Source: Lathyrus oleraceus
Taxonomy: Eukaryota; Streptophyta; Magnoliopsida; Fabales; Fabaceae
NCBI RefSeq assembly: GCF_024323335.1
Contig: NC_066581.1
Location: forward strand, 345,590,399-345,654,398
Reading direction: 5' to 3'
Length of the DNA stretch: 64,000 bases
Positions 1 through 11,978 of the stretch are shown here, piece by piece. Numbering within the stretch: the first letter of the stretch is position 1; the number at the start of each line of letters is the position of its first letter. Both the position numbers and the translations under genes were made by a program. The notes under the pieces were generated by a model. The model had not been told where the DNA came from and did not search any database. It worked only from the letters and a program-made list of their open reading frames with translations.

Positions 1-750
1 TTGTATGGAAATGTGACCAGGCAGGTGGTCGTGAAGTTTATCAAGAATCAACTCATATGCCGATATGGTGTGCTAGATAAGATCATTACTGATAATGGAT
101 CTAACTTGAACAACAAAATGATGGAAGAGCTGTGTAGTGAGTTCAAGATCGCGCATCATAATTCTTCTCCTTATAGACCCAAGATGAATGGGGTTGTTGA
201 AGCTGCCAATAAGAATATCAAGAAGATTATCCAGAAGATGGTTGTCACATACAAAGATTGGCATGAGATGTTGCCATTTGCTTTGCATGGATATCGTATG
301 TTTGTCCGCACTTCAACAGGGGCAACCCCTTTCTCTCTTGTTTATGGCATGGAGGCTGTACGCCCAGTAGAGGTGGAGATCCCATCAATGAGAGTCTTGA
401 TGGAGGCCAAGTTGACTGATGCTGAATGGGTTTAGAGTCGTTATGACCAGTTGAATTTGATAGAAGAAAAGAGATTGACTTCCATGTGCCACAGTCAGTT
501 ATATCAGCAGAGAATGAAGAAAGCTTTTGATAAGAAGGTCAAGCCTCGTGTGTTCTGAGAAGGTGACCTTGTGCTCAAGAAAGTCTTGTCTTTCGCGCCC
601 GATTCCAGGGGCAAGTGGACTCAAAACTATGAAGGTCCATATGTTGTTAAGAGAGCCTTTTCAGGCGATGCTTTGATACTTACAACTATGGATGGGGAGG
701 ATTTCACTCGTCCTGTGAATTCAGATGCAATCAAGAAATACTTTGCCTAG
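1..750 (+). pseudogene. Ogre-1 integrase, C-terminal part (broken)
   Basis: Frame 1 is open from the window edge and encodes the second half of the integrase catalytic core and the C-terminal region. The second catalytic Asp (ITDNGSNLNN) and the Glu (GVVEAANKN) are visible, followed by HNSSPYRPKMNG and the conserved YKDWHEMLPFALHGYR block. The frame is broken by TAG at 433-435 (a Q codon in relatives) and TGA at 556-558 (R in relatives), then resumes to TAG at 748-750. Both breaks are C-to-T changes. It aligns along its length with the Ogre-B integrase (47379-48104). In an active element it would join cDNA ends to host DNA; this copy cannot make a full protein. Confidence 0.9.
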
Positions 751-768
751 AAATAAAAACAGAATAAC

Positions 769-929
769 TCGCTAAGTTGAAAACCCGAAAGGGCGACTTA
801 GGCAAAAATGAGCGTCTTGGTGGATTGAAAACCCGAAAGGGCGGTCCAGGCAAAAGTTAGAGACATGAAAAAATGAATATATGTATCCCGCTAGATTGAG
901 TACCTCACCCTGGGGCAATCTAGGCAAAA
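769..929 (+). repeat. Array of three double-stem hairpin units after the integrase stop
   Basis: Units at about 769-807, 817-855 and 887-930 each end in GGCAAAA. The first two are stem-AAAA-CCC-GAAA-GGG-stem'-GGCAAAA, with outer stems CTAAGTTG:CGACTTAG and TGGATTG:CGGTCCA. The third has CTAGATTG:CAATCTAG (perfect 8 bp) around a different inner hairpin (CCTCA-CCC-TGGGG). The same array follows the integrase stop in Ogre-B and in element C. Function is unknown; a structured RNA element is an inference. Confidence 0.75.
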
Positions 930-3529
930 ATTAGGGATTTGGCAAGTAACTGCATCCTGACAAGACTTTGTTCTACAACTGTCATCCGTCAGAGATTCTT
1001 GCTCATTCGTCATCAACCGAAGCTTCAAATACATCGAATTCAGAATTGGTGGAGAAATGGTCATTATGTTCAATGTAGCCCTTTTCCAATATACATCACC
1101 AATTTCAAACTTGTATAGATCTATGGAGTCTTGCCATTTGCAGACTACCATTCCATCAAATAAACTTGAGCCTTTTATCCAATTATTTGCACTCTTATTT
1201 GTTTCTATTCAACAAATGTTTTGCATGCTTTTAATTGAGAAAATATCATTGTTTCGAAAAAATGAATTTTTCATAACTTGTTTTTAAACAAAGTGAATAT
1301 TCACAATGATGAAAAGGATACTTAGGAGATCCTTAGTGCTCTCCCAAGGATGGTATGATCTCCAACAGGGTAAGACAGTTGTTCATATTCCGAGCATGAC
1401 TGTGCTTTCTTCCTCTGGAGCCTTAGGTGGAATGCTTGTTGAGGTATTCACCACTCCCCCCTTTAGCGGAGTAGCCATCTTTCCTCCTCAGCAGATGTGA
1501 TCTCCTTGGTGGGTACTGCACTTGGTGGTTGATCCCCAGAATCCCTTTATCCCGTGGATAGATTCCCCAGTGGAGTTGCTTATATGGCAGATTTTATCTA
1601 TGCAATGAACTCCTTTCCCTAGTTGGAATGACTGATGATTCATCCCCTGCGGAAGTCTTTGTTTCCTGGTATCTCTGATTCCCGGCAGATTGGATGCTCT
1701 CCGTTGATCCTGGCTTTCTCTCTTGAGATGTGCTACCGGATGTTTATGTGCTTATTCCTGTGAAGCCTGATTGTGCCAGAGATGTCTGTTTGTCAGCATT
1801 CATCATACATAAATCATGCATATGTGCACATAATTTTCAAACATTCGGATATTCATATTGCATTCTTTGTCATATATCTTTGTTTGTTTTTCTCTGCTAG
1901 TTGGTAATACATTTCCCAAGCAGATGTCGGTGTCTGATCCCTCAATGTAGAGTCAGCCCATTAAGCAGAAAATGTTTATCTTTCCTTCCGCATTCCCCAC
2001 TGAGTTATATCCTCGTGGACGACGGTTGTTTTCGCTTCCTCCCAACACATATATTGGGATGGGTTTCCCTATTGAGTTATATCCTCACTAGGACGAGTCT
2101 TGATTCAGTTTGCCTCTTTGGTTTGATCCTAAATTGGCCTCTCATGACTGTTTCCTGTGTTTCCCCGTGGTATAAATGAATAATTGCTTAGCAATCAGTA
2201 ATCATTCATCTTATCCCCGGCGGAGTCTGTGATTTTCTACCCTTATACCGGTAGTTGTAAACCCTGTTTTCTCCCCTTTGCAGAGTTAACCTCCTGGTTC
2301 ATCCTAATCGATGACGGTTACTCTTCCGTGGTTTTCTACCCAGTATCCAGCAGATGTAATCCCCTCCTTGACGGTTATCATTATCCAATATTCGGTGGTG
2401 ATATTCCCACATTCTTTTGGATAATTGCTCTGATTAGGCAATTTTATCCCCAACAAACCCTCTTTCATTTACCGATTGTCGGTAATGTTTGTTGCTCCCC
2501 TTGATTGGTTATCATCATATATCTAGTTTCGGTATCCCGATGCCTTTCTCTCTCGGTCGATTTATCCTTTATTAACCCAGTAACCGGTTGTGGATAATCT
2601 TCCATGCGAGTATATTATCTACGTTCTGACGGTAATAGATAATATATCTCATGCACTCTTTGGTCGAAGCTTTTTGTTCTTCCCCAGTTGAGTAAGATTC
2701 GCATCCTTGTTTTGGAATCGAATGTCCATCCCATAATCGAGTTTGCTTTTGCCCTCTTTTCGGATGATGAGTGTTTTGGGAATATTCCCCGATTCACGCT
2801 TTGGTTGGTCACCTATTATATTCCCAGTAACCGGCATCCCTGGTGTTCCTTCCTTCTGCTCCCTATTATGACTTTTTTGTCCCCTGTGGAGTCAGATTTT
2901 CCTGAGTTGAGATATACCTTTCTAGGTATTCCTCATATGATTTGGTCGATTGATATCTATCATCCTTATACCGGTATTAGATATTCATTCTTCCCGAGCG
3001 TGTTGTTCTCTCACCCTTATACCGGTGTTCAGACCACACGTCTCTTTGAGCTTATTACCCAGTAACCGGTAATACCTCATCCCCTGGCTTCCCTAGGAGG
3101 TTTCTGTTGGGATTATCCCCACCTGAGTCCGGATTTTCATCCGAAGTATCCGTGGCGGATAAGTTTTTTGTTGTATTGGCATATTCCCCAATACGGAAGT
3201 CTTCGAGTCAGCTCGTGTCTTTCCATTGGATTTATTCCCTTTGGAATTCTGTTCCCAAAACGTTGAGTCGTGACCTGCTCACGCGTTTTCATTCCTTTAT
3301 TCCCCGTTAGAGTCTCTACCCCATAGAATGTATTATTCATGGGAATTGTTTTCCCCCCTAATCTTTGCCTTTGCGGACGCATATCCCCACAAAGTGTTAC
3401 CATTTTTGCATACATCTGCATCATGAGGTCTCTTAGGGACCAAAATTCGTCTCTTTGTTTTTATTTAAGCCCATTCTACCTCGTCGAGACGAAGATTTTA
3501 ACCTTCACTTCTCCGACTAGAATTACCTT
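930..3529 (+). other. Ogre-1 3' untranslated region
   Basis: No coding frame with family similarity is visible. The stretch is rich in short motifs such as CCTTATACCGGT and CCCAGTAACCGGT, and in small inverted repeats. Examples: CTACC:GGTAG at 2237-2254, TTACCG:CGGTAA at 2469-2485, AACC:GGTT at 2574-2589, an 11-bp stem TATATTATCTA:TAGATAATATA at 2611-2646, CACC:GGTG at 3012-3027, TTACC:GGTAA at 3055-3072 and TATCCG:CGGATA at 3147-3161. Short ORFs of 60-125 codons on both strands look incidental. Confidence 0.6.
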
Positions 3530-3542
3530 AAATAGGGGCATC
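3530..3542 (+). promoter_or_regulatory. Polypurine tract of Ogre-1
   Basis: AAATAGGGGCATC directly precedes the LTR start TGTAAGACC. Ogre-B has the equivalent TAAATAGGGGCAAC before its 3' LTR. A PPT primes plus-strand cDNA synthesis. Confidence 0.75.
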
Positions 3543-6500
3543 TGTAAGACCCCAATTTTGTCCCTAAGATCCCTCATGGCATCATAACATTGCATTTGCA
3601 TAGCCTCAAGGATCATAAGCATCTTGGTTCCCCTTGCCTTTGGGTGGGACTCCTTGTGAGTGGTTTGAGATCACCAAGCATGCTTGAATTGTATATCATT
3701 GCTTTTATTATTTTGTTCACTAACCAAAAGCACAAAAATATGTCACTAACATTTCTTGTTTGTAGCCTGAGCAATCACAAGGTCAAGAGCTTCAAGGAGA
3801 TCCTTTGTGCAAAGATATGGTCAAGAGAAGATGAATGCAAGCATGGTAATGGTTCCCCAAACTCTCATCCATCAAATATGCCTCCCTAGCATCTCAATTC
3901 ATCATTTTTGATCAAAGCAAGTCAAAGGGTTTGAGGTTTGTGCCCCAAAGAAACCCTAATTCATCTGCGCACTACAATGCCTTGCTCATGAAGCAACCTC
4001 AACCCACGATCAAATACAATCAAGAGAAGTTCTTTAATTATTCATTTCATGCATATTTGAACTTATTTCAGTTTCCTCAATCATCAATTCATCAAGATAT
4101 GGGTTGTGGACTTGAGAAGTTGATCAGTCAATCCATCTGACTATTTTGAAATGCACTGAGACCTAACTTTTTATGTGTTGGTCAAATGGAGATGGTTCCA
4201 AAAGAAAAAATGTTCTTAAGGACAATATGAACAACTTTCATATTCATAAAAAATTGATTTGAAGCATGGAAGGACATCTCCCATTCCAATACATTATAGG
4301 TCATTTTGACTGAAACCCTAATTGAGGGTCAACTTCCCAAGGACATAACTCATTCATTTTTTATGATTTTGAGGTGGGATAAAATTAATTGGAAAGCTTA
4401 AGATGTCTAACTCAAATGTTATGTTGAGCAAAATTTCAAAATCTCAAAGGAAATACATGTGATAATGCAAGACATTATAGGTCATTTTGGACCAAAAGCA
4501 TTAAAAGGCAAAACAGTCCAACTTCAAGTGCCCATAACTCTCTCATCAAAATTCCAAATGATGCAAAATTTAAGTCCATATTGATTGTCTTGAAAAGATC
4601 TACAACTTTGATGTTGGAGGTTTTTTCATTTGAGGCTTGCATCATTAAAACAGAAGGGCTTGAACATTGGCCAAATTTAGAAACTTTGCATTGACATGTT
4701 TTGCACATCACTCTTTAAACTCAAATTTCATAAATTTCCACACTCCAAATGGAATTTTTCCCAACATAACAATTGTTCCTTACATCAATACCTTTCCAAC
4801 CATTACTCACATGATCATATTTGGATTTGCAAATGGTATTTTCGAAGAGTTGAACATTTAGGCATAATTATGGAATGCACATGAAATCTTGATACACAAG
4901 CAATTGCCATTCAAACTACACGTCCAATTCAACTTGGTTTGTGTTCAGCATGCATTTGCATCAGCTCTTGGGCTTTGCACGCGCCTGTACAGGCCCATGC
5001 ATGAAGGATCCAAATTCCATGCACATGAGAATTCACCTTGCTTGCAGTTTGTTTTGCTATAAATAGAAGGGTTCAGCTTCATTCAAAATCAACCTAAAGG
5101 CGCCTGAAACCCTGCTGAAGTGATTCCCCAACCTCACCAAAGAAGCAATTTCCATTTTTCTTCAAATTTTTCAGATCCAAAATTCAACTTCATCTGGTTG
5201 AATTCTTAGATCTAAAGCTTCTTAACCTTCATCATTCATCTCACTAATCTTCTGTTTTGGCAAAGCAAGCAAGGAATTGAGCTCAAGTTACCAGAATTCA
5301 AGCTTACTCTTCAACTGGTATTTCATTCGAATCTCATCATCCTTTGACCTATTGGCTTAGATCTTGTGTTGGTTGAAGTCCTCTTAATAGAGGCATCATG
5401 TTTATGCATTTAATTTTTGAAATCCATTGAGTTCATGATGAACACCAGATTTTTCAACCTCTGATTTCTCACACCATGGAAATATAGAGTGAAAATGGAT
5501 GGTACAGGGATGGTGTACATCATCCCAGCTTTCCAATGATGTATAGATCGCGTGATTTGGTTAAGCTTTGGTTGTCTGCTATGGTGGCCGGAAAATGCAA
5601 GCTCACCGGAGAAGAAGGTGGCTCCGGTGGCTACTTAAATGCCAGATCAAATCTGGACCGTGTGATTGCATTGCCAGATCTAATCTGGATCCTTCATTGT
5701 TATGACTTTTTATTGGTTTCCATGTGATTGCATTGACCGTGGACTAAAATAGGCACGCGCCTCTGGATGCTTGGATCTGCCAGCTCAATTAATGAGCTCA
5801 GATCCAAGGGCTCTCGTTTTTTGCTATTTTTAATTTTTGATTTCATTTTCTTTAATTTCCTTTTATTTCAAAAATCAATGTCTCTTTCATTTTTAATCCA
5901 AAAATTATGGGACCAATTGCATTAGTCTCCAAATAATTTCTAGTTTCTATTTCTGATTTTTAATATTTTTTATTTTGTCATTTGATATTTTTTGTGAATT
6001 TTCTCTTTTCTGGTCTTTTTTAATTCATTTTAAATAGTTTCTGATATTCAAAAAATACAAAAATATTTTCGTAACCTATTTGAATGATGATGAATCTATG
6101 AAAAATATTATCATCAATTTTTAAATTGATTTGAGATTTATTTGAGATTTTAGATCAATTAGGTTATTTTTATTCATTTTTAATTGATAAAAAATAGTTT
6201 CTGACTTTTAAAAATGCTGAAATTTTTTGTCAAACTTTGTTTGACCTTGTTGAACTTGGGATAAATCACTTGGACCTTTCAAGGTTGATTTGAAGTGATT
6301 TTGAAGTTTGACCTTTCTTTTATTTTTAATTCAAGTTTATTTTTAATATTAAAAAAATGCCAATTTTTTTTTATTCATTTCTTGACTTCCAATCTTCATC
6401 TCACTTCTGTTTTTGATTGTTTGACTTTGACTTTCAATGTTATTGGTCAACATATGATGATTGGTACATGGTATTTCATTTAATGCATTTGTATCATTTT

Positions 6501-8424
6501 GCCTTCTTTTGTCTCCATTTATTCATCTCCTTCTTCTTCTTCTTCTTTTTCTTTTTGATCAATGAGTTAAAGGTTGATAAGTTAGCATTGATTAGGGAGA
6601 CTTAATCTTCCTTGATTCAAATCTAATTCATCTTGATCAATTGATCAAGTGAATGACTTTGCATTAAGGATAGGTTGTTTCCTAAATCATGCAAAAGACT
6701 TAAACCAATACAAGATCAATTCTCATTTTCCTTTTGGCATGGCAAATTGTTGGGACTTGGTTCACTAATCAAGACTCCTAACTTGTGTTTGTTGCCTATA
6801 TTATTATTGACCGGCCTCAGATAGTTGTGACTTCTACATAAGTCCAATTACGATTGCTTAATATAGCGCTAAATTTGCCTTATGGCACACTAACTACTAC
6901 CACTAACTATTGACAATTAATATTTACTTTTTGCTCTTTACTTTTATGCAATTTACTATTCTTGCACATATTATCCATTTGCTTTTCTCTTTGCTCACTT
7001 GAGCACATGTTTATGTTGATGCCATTTGCCTTTTTGCTCACTTGAGCACATAATTGTGTATATATTATTATGCTTGTATTTTGTTTTGATTGTTGTGAAC
7101 CAAATGCAAAGAAATGGACTTAGTTTCTAGGACTTTCCCTATGCAAAGAAATGGAGAATTGGACTTAGATTCTAGGACCTTCCTTGTGCAAAGTTGGAGT
7201 AAAAGGATCTTAATGATGAAGATGGATTAGAAGGACCAAATCTCTAAACTCACTCTTGCCCATTCTTATTTTATTTCATGGAACTTTTGATGTGTGTGCT
7301 TTTGTGCTAGGGGGTGCTTTGAGCTTAATTGAAGGACCATTGCCATGTTCATCCAAAGTGAAAGATACAAGACACATTGAGGATCTCCTAGGAGACTTGT
7401 TTGATTGCTTATGCTTTGTGATTGCTTATTCCAAAGGATGGGAGCTACTTGGATCATCAATATGATCTCAAGAGAGGAACTCCTTGTGTGGTTTTGTTCT
7501 CTTTCCCCTCACCTCTTGTATGTTTAGGATTTAGCCCTTCTTCTTCTTCTCTCCACTCTAACCCAAGCCAAAACTCTTTGTGCAAACATTTAACCAGTGT
7601 TTTTAAACATTAGAAACCTAAGCCTTATGCTTTTGATTTTCAAACATTCTTTTCATAACACTTATTTTGAATTGAACTTTTAAGTCAACTTTGACCATTT
7701 TTGTATATACTTCTAATTGGTAAATATAACCCATTCAAATGTCTTTTGTGGTTCCAATGGCCACTTTCTTAATCAAAAATCTTTCATAACCTTTAGCTAT
7801 TAGGTTTGAGTTATCCTTGTGGTAGATGTAATACTCACCTATATCCTTAGTGATGGACAATAAGTCTTCCATGCTTATTATAGGGTTAACCCCTCACTAG
7901 CATGTTGAAGCTATCCTCACATGGTGGATTTGTGGTTTGGTTGAGTTTTCTCCCTTTGATAACAAAAGACCTTAAGGCTTTTGGACCAATCAATTCACCA
8001 ACTTGTTTTGAGATTTTTACCCCGAACTACGAGGTTTTGATCCTAATCTTTTTATAAGATGGTACGTAGGCATTGGGTTTATCCATCCAAACACAAAATG
8101 TAAATAACTTGTACATTCTCTTCTCATCTCTTCAATCATGTTTGCACAAACAAAATTTTCACAAAAACAACAACCTTACAACAAATATGAAAAGGGCTCC
8201 CTAGGAGTACCTAGGATGTTTTGGGTGCCTAACACCTTCCCATTGCATAACCAACCCCCTTACCCAGATCTCTGTTTCTTTTACTAGTTTTTGTTAAAAC
8301 TATTAGGTTTTTGTTTGCTTTCTAACCATTCCTTTGGATAAATAGAAGTGCGGTGGCAACTCGACTTGTATGATTTACCTTGGAGTTAGTCAATATCTCT
8401 AATGGTAACGAATACCCCGCTACA
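3543..8424 (+). repeat. 3' LTR of Ogre-1 (4882 bp)
   Basis: Begins TGTAAGACCCCAATTTTG and ends GAATACCCCGCTACA. The same ends bound the solo LTR at 10849-14380, which confirms the limits. A TATA box lies near 5058, followed by a 5'-leader-like stretch. Near the 3' end is the U5 block GGGTGCCTAACACCTTCCC (8223-8241), found with variation in the other Ogre/Tat LTRs of this window, and TGGCAACTC at 8354-8362, which resembles the start of the Ogre PBS. It is about 1.35 kb longer than the related solo LTR. AT-rich tracts fill 5.8-6.6 kb. No gene is visible inside. Confidence 0.9.
5058..5065 (+). promoter_or_regulatory. TATA box of the Ogre-1 LTR
   Basis: TATAAATA in the context GCTATAAATAGAAGG, at the only strong plant-like TATA position in this LTR. 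It is followed by a leader-like stretch with CCTGAAACCCTG, so U3 would end shortly downstream. Confidence 0.6.
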
Positions 8425-9385
8425 GTTTCATCTGGGCGCAGACTACTTTGGTGGCTTATTTTGGGGCTCGCTAGGCGAACCATTCTGCTCGCCTAGCGAG
8501 CATGACAGCTCAGTAACCAGTACTATAAGTAGCATGGGCTACTTTTTGGAAAGGACACTTAGACACTTAGATATTTTTCAGATCTCTTCATTTTTCTTGG
8601 GATCATATTTTGTGCCCTAGAAACCCATTTTCTCATTTCTCTTATTCTCTTAACAATATTTCACAAAAAGAAGGTGGATTCCCATCCAATCTCGATTCTT
8701 CGACTCGGATGTTGATCAACCTTCGACCGAAACTTGTTGACCAAGCTACCATGAAAATGAGTAGCCAAGTCCTTCATTTTGTCAAGGTTAGATGTAGATG
8801 ATCATAAGCTTTGTATGTATATGGATTGATCTTCATTTGTAAACTCTTTGATGATGAATGTATGGTGAAAACCTTGTTTTATTGATAACTCTTTGTGTTG
8901 GTTTATCATTGAAAGGTGTTTTCCAACTCTTGACCTAGGTTTTCATCCATCTTTGTTCTTTAGCTAGAGATAGTATTGAATGAGTTTGTTCACTAAAAAG
9001 TTAAACCTAAAAGTTGCCATTTTGATAGATTGTGTGAGAGATCAACAATGGATCAAAATGGGAAAAACCACAATGTGTGTTAGAGATAAACACATTGGGG
9101 GGACTTTGTGGATGTGTTTATCATCTAATGGAGTTTATGAGTTTTGTTTGATCGAACATATGCATGCAAAGTGATCGTCGAACCCTAACTTTGACAATCT
9201 TTCTCAAATCGTAGAACCAAAACTTTTACCGCAATTTCTTACTTTTTATGCAAGCTACCGTGACCGAAACAAAAACCCCCTTGTTACGATAAGTTAAGAA
9301 CTTAACAACTTTCGAACGGCGCCAATATCACATAATCCCTGTGGAGACGATAACAAACCCCGATACTCTAACCCTGTATCCAACA
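8425..9385 (+). repeat. 5' LTR of Cyclops, 3' 961 bp
   Basis: Aligns base for base with 22712-23672 of the 3' LTR and ends in TATCCAACA immediately before AAA and the PBS. The first 570 bp are missing here because Ogre-1 is inserted at 8425. It contains inverted copies of the 11-mer TCGCTAGGCGA (8468-8478) and TCGCCTAGCGA (8489-8499) upstream of a TATA box. Confidence 0.9.
8524..8531 (+). promoter_or_regulatory. TATA box of the Cyclops 5' LTR
   Basis: TATAAGTA in the context CAGTACTATAAGTAGCATG, conserved at 22811-22818 in the 3' LTR. It sits 25 bp downstream of the inverted TCGCTAGGCGA pair. Confidence 0.6.
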
Positions 9386-9388
9386 AAA

Positions 9389-9406
9389 TGGCGCCGTTGC
9401 CGGGGA
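9389..9406 (+). promoter_or_regulatory. Primer-binding site of Cyclops (tRNA-Asp)
   Basis: TGGCGCCGTTGCCGGGGA, three bases after the LTR end. It is the complement of the 3' terminal 18 nt of plant tRNA-Asp(GUC) including CCA, as I know that sequence. This primer is typical of Athila elements. Confidence 0.9.
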
Positions 9407-9525
9407 TTGTGAATTGATATTGCGAGCATCGCAATAGTTGCTTAATTTTTTAACTCTCGAATTTTTGACTTATACTTGTTAATTTGTTTGGTTTAGTGTG
9501 CAGCTTTCGTTTTACGCGAGGGTAG

Positions 9526-10848
9526 TTTCCTAAGGACCAACTTCTTTTTGATCCCGAGATCGAAAGAACCGCAAGGAGACTGAATAGCAGAACGAGACGA
9601 AGGAGGCAACAAGCTAGACAACGACAAGAACAAGGAGAAGGTTCTTCTACAACACACCCACCACCTTTCACACCTATCATGGATCCACCACCACCACCGC
9701 CTATTTCCACACCATGTGTCAACAGTCCGAGTAATACAGCTCAGTTTGCCAACCACATGGGAAGGCAAGCCGAGATGAAGACGGGAACTCTTAACTTGCT
9801 ATACGGAAGTCCATTCACCGGAATGGACCATGAAGACCCCTTTGTTTTTCTCACCAAATTTTACGAGATAGCATTGGCGGCCGGAGTTGATCAAGCTCAA
9901 GAGCTACCGTTATTCAAAAGACTATTTCCTCATGCTTTACTCGGCAAAGCCAAAGATTGCTACTTGGATCAAACACCTGCAGTCATGACGGATTGGAACG
10001 TGTTGGAAGAGAAGTTCATTGAAAGATTTTTCTCCCACAACCGGTTCATGGAATCCAAAACGGATATCTCCGTGTTTTCGCAAGGAACCAACGAATCATT
10101 GAATGAGGCATGGGAAAGATTTAAATCCATGCTTCGGAAGTGCAAAGGGCATGGTTTTGACGAATTGACGCAAATCCACATTTTCAAGAATGGCCTTCAA
10201 CCTAATTGCAAGACTTTATTGGATGCTACCTCGGGTGGTTCTTTGTTGTCTAAAAGCGCCGAAGAAGCTACTGATATCATTAACCGTATGGCTCTAAATG
10301 ACCTCCAAAGTCAAAGTAGAGGCAACACTTTGAAGAAACCGGGAGTGCTTGAACTTGGGACAAACGATGTTATTCTTGCCCAAAATAAACTCATTTCACA
10401 ACAAGTTGAACTCTTAACTCAACAAATAAAAGAGTTGAAAGAGCCTTCAAGAGCTAAACAAATAGCTTGTTGTGAGCTTTGCAAGGGTGATCATGACACT
10501 GGGTTTTGTCCACCTCCCGGGTTCGAAGAGGTAAATTACATGGCGAACCAACGAGACTACCAACCGAGGCAACAATAACAACAACCGTATCAACAACATC
10601 CTCAATATCAACAACAACACTTTCAAGGGAATCAAGGGTTCCAACCAAGGGCTAACTATCACCATAACCAAATTTATGGGGGTGGTACTTCTAACCGTCA
10701 AAATCCTTACCAACCTCAACAACCGTCGGTCGTGACTTCAAAGTTAGAAGAGACATTGACACAATTTATGCAATTGTCGATGGCTAATCAAAAGAGCAAC
10801 GATGCGGTAATCAAAAATCTCGAAACTCAAGTCGGTCAACTTGCTAAA
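9526..10848 (+). pseudogene. gag: Cyclops gag (interrupted by a stop and by a solo LTR)
   Basis: Frame 1 from 9526 encodes a gag start of the form DPEIERTARRL, then a proline-rich stretch beginning at Met 9679. The Retrotrans_gag core (LFPHALLGKAKD, WERFKSMLRKC, GSLLSKSAEEA) is Athila-like. A zinc-knuckle-like C..C....H....C segment (CCELCKGDHDTGFC) lies near 10468-10509. TAA at 10576-10578 (a CAA codon in the Gln-rich tail) breaks the frame, which then continues to 10848, where the solo LTR is inserted. No in-frame ATG exists upstream of 9679, so the true start is uncertain (in-frame TAG at 9523). Gag would form the virus-like particle. Confidence 0.85.
10844..10848 (+). repeat. Target-site duplication CTAAA (left)
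   Basis: CTAAA directly before the LTR start at 10849; the matching copy is 14381-14385. The gag-pol frame on either side rejoins across one copy. Confidence 0.9.
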
Positions 10849-11970
10849 TGTAAGACCTCAATTTTGTCCCTAAGATCCCTCATGGCATCATATCATTTCA
10901 TTGCATTGCCTCAAGGATCATTGAACACCTTGCTTCCTTCCCTGTGGGTGGGATCTTTCTTGAGAGTGGTTCTTGATCACCAAGCATTGCTTGCATTTGT
11001 ATATCATTGCTTTTCTTTTAATCACTAACCAAAATGTACAAAAATATGTCATTAACCTTTGTTACTTGCAGCTTAAGCAATCAACAGTCAAGGCAGTTCA
11101 AGTAAATCTTGTATGCAAGAGATGAAGTTTCCATTGAGTTATGGACCATGTGATCATTTCATTGAGCTTATTTGAGCTATAGGTTCATTTTGGAGCAAGT
11201 TTCCAAGTGGTAGAGGCTTAAATTTCATCAGGACATTTCCAGGTCATCTAAGGACCAATGCAGTCAACTGCAAAGTCAACTGTGGATTTGGAGGTGGGAA
11301 GTGATTAGAAATACTTCATTCATGTTCAAACAAGTCTCATTTGACATTTAAAACACTCACATTGAAGAATTTGAAGTCAAGTCAAAATTTTCCCAAAATG
11401 GAAAGTGACTCATAATTTGAAGTTTCCAAAAATGGAAGGGTTTTGGACCAACTGCAACTCAACTTTACATCATCAAAAAAGCTTCAAATGAAATTTTGTT
11501 GAACATGAAAGTTGTAGATCTTTCTCTCCCATTTCCAAAATGTCCAAGATCATGAGCATATGATGTGTGGTTGAGGAGATGTGATCCAATCATTGCCAAG
11601 TATACATGGAGCTTCAAATGAGCATAACTTTTGATTCATAGCTCCAAATTGAGTGGTTCTTTTTGGAATATTCTTCTCTTGACCTCTAATTTCCAAATCA
11701 TGCATCACATTACATAAAATCTCATCACATGATCATTTGTTAATCCTTGCTTTTTTTGGAGGGAAAATTGCAAAATTCAAAAATGGTGCATTGTATGGAC
11801 TTTCTACCATTGCCATTGAGTTTAAAAAAGGATTTTAAGTGAAAATGATCAAAGGAATGGTACTGTTCGCGTGTAATTAGTACATGCACCATGCAATTTT
11901 GATTTTTTGCAAAACACCTTATTTTCATTAACCAAATTAAACATGGATTAGCAAGGTGATTAGGAAAGGG

Positions 11971-11978
11971 TATAAGTA
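11971..11978 (+). promoter_or_regulatory. Candidate TATA box of the solo LTR
   Basis: TATAAGTA after AGGAAAGGG, at a position matching the TATA box of the related Ogre-1 LTR. Confidence 0.45.

Larger units (their letters stand above)
1..8424 (+). mobile_element. Ogre-type Ty3/gypsy retrotransposon, 3' part (Ogre-1)
   Basis: The segment runs from the integrase coding end through a 2.8 kb 3' UTR and a PPT into a complete 3' LTR of 4882 bp that starts TGTAAGACCCC and ends CCGCTACA. The 5' part lies outside the window. The bases after 8424 are the interior of a Cyclops LTR: 8425 onward aligns with 22712 onward in the intact 3' Cyclops LTR. The element therefore inserted in that LTR, with GTTTC (8425-8429) as the predicted target duplication; the other TSD copy is off-window. 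Pol similarity to Ogre-B and the very long LTR place it in Ogre/Tat. Confidence 0.9.

Noticed and set aside
8980..9174. 64-codon ORF repeated at 23267-23461
   Set aside because: It is the same stretch of the two Cyclops LTRs, upstream of the PBS; an incidental frame.
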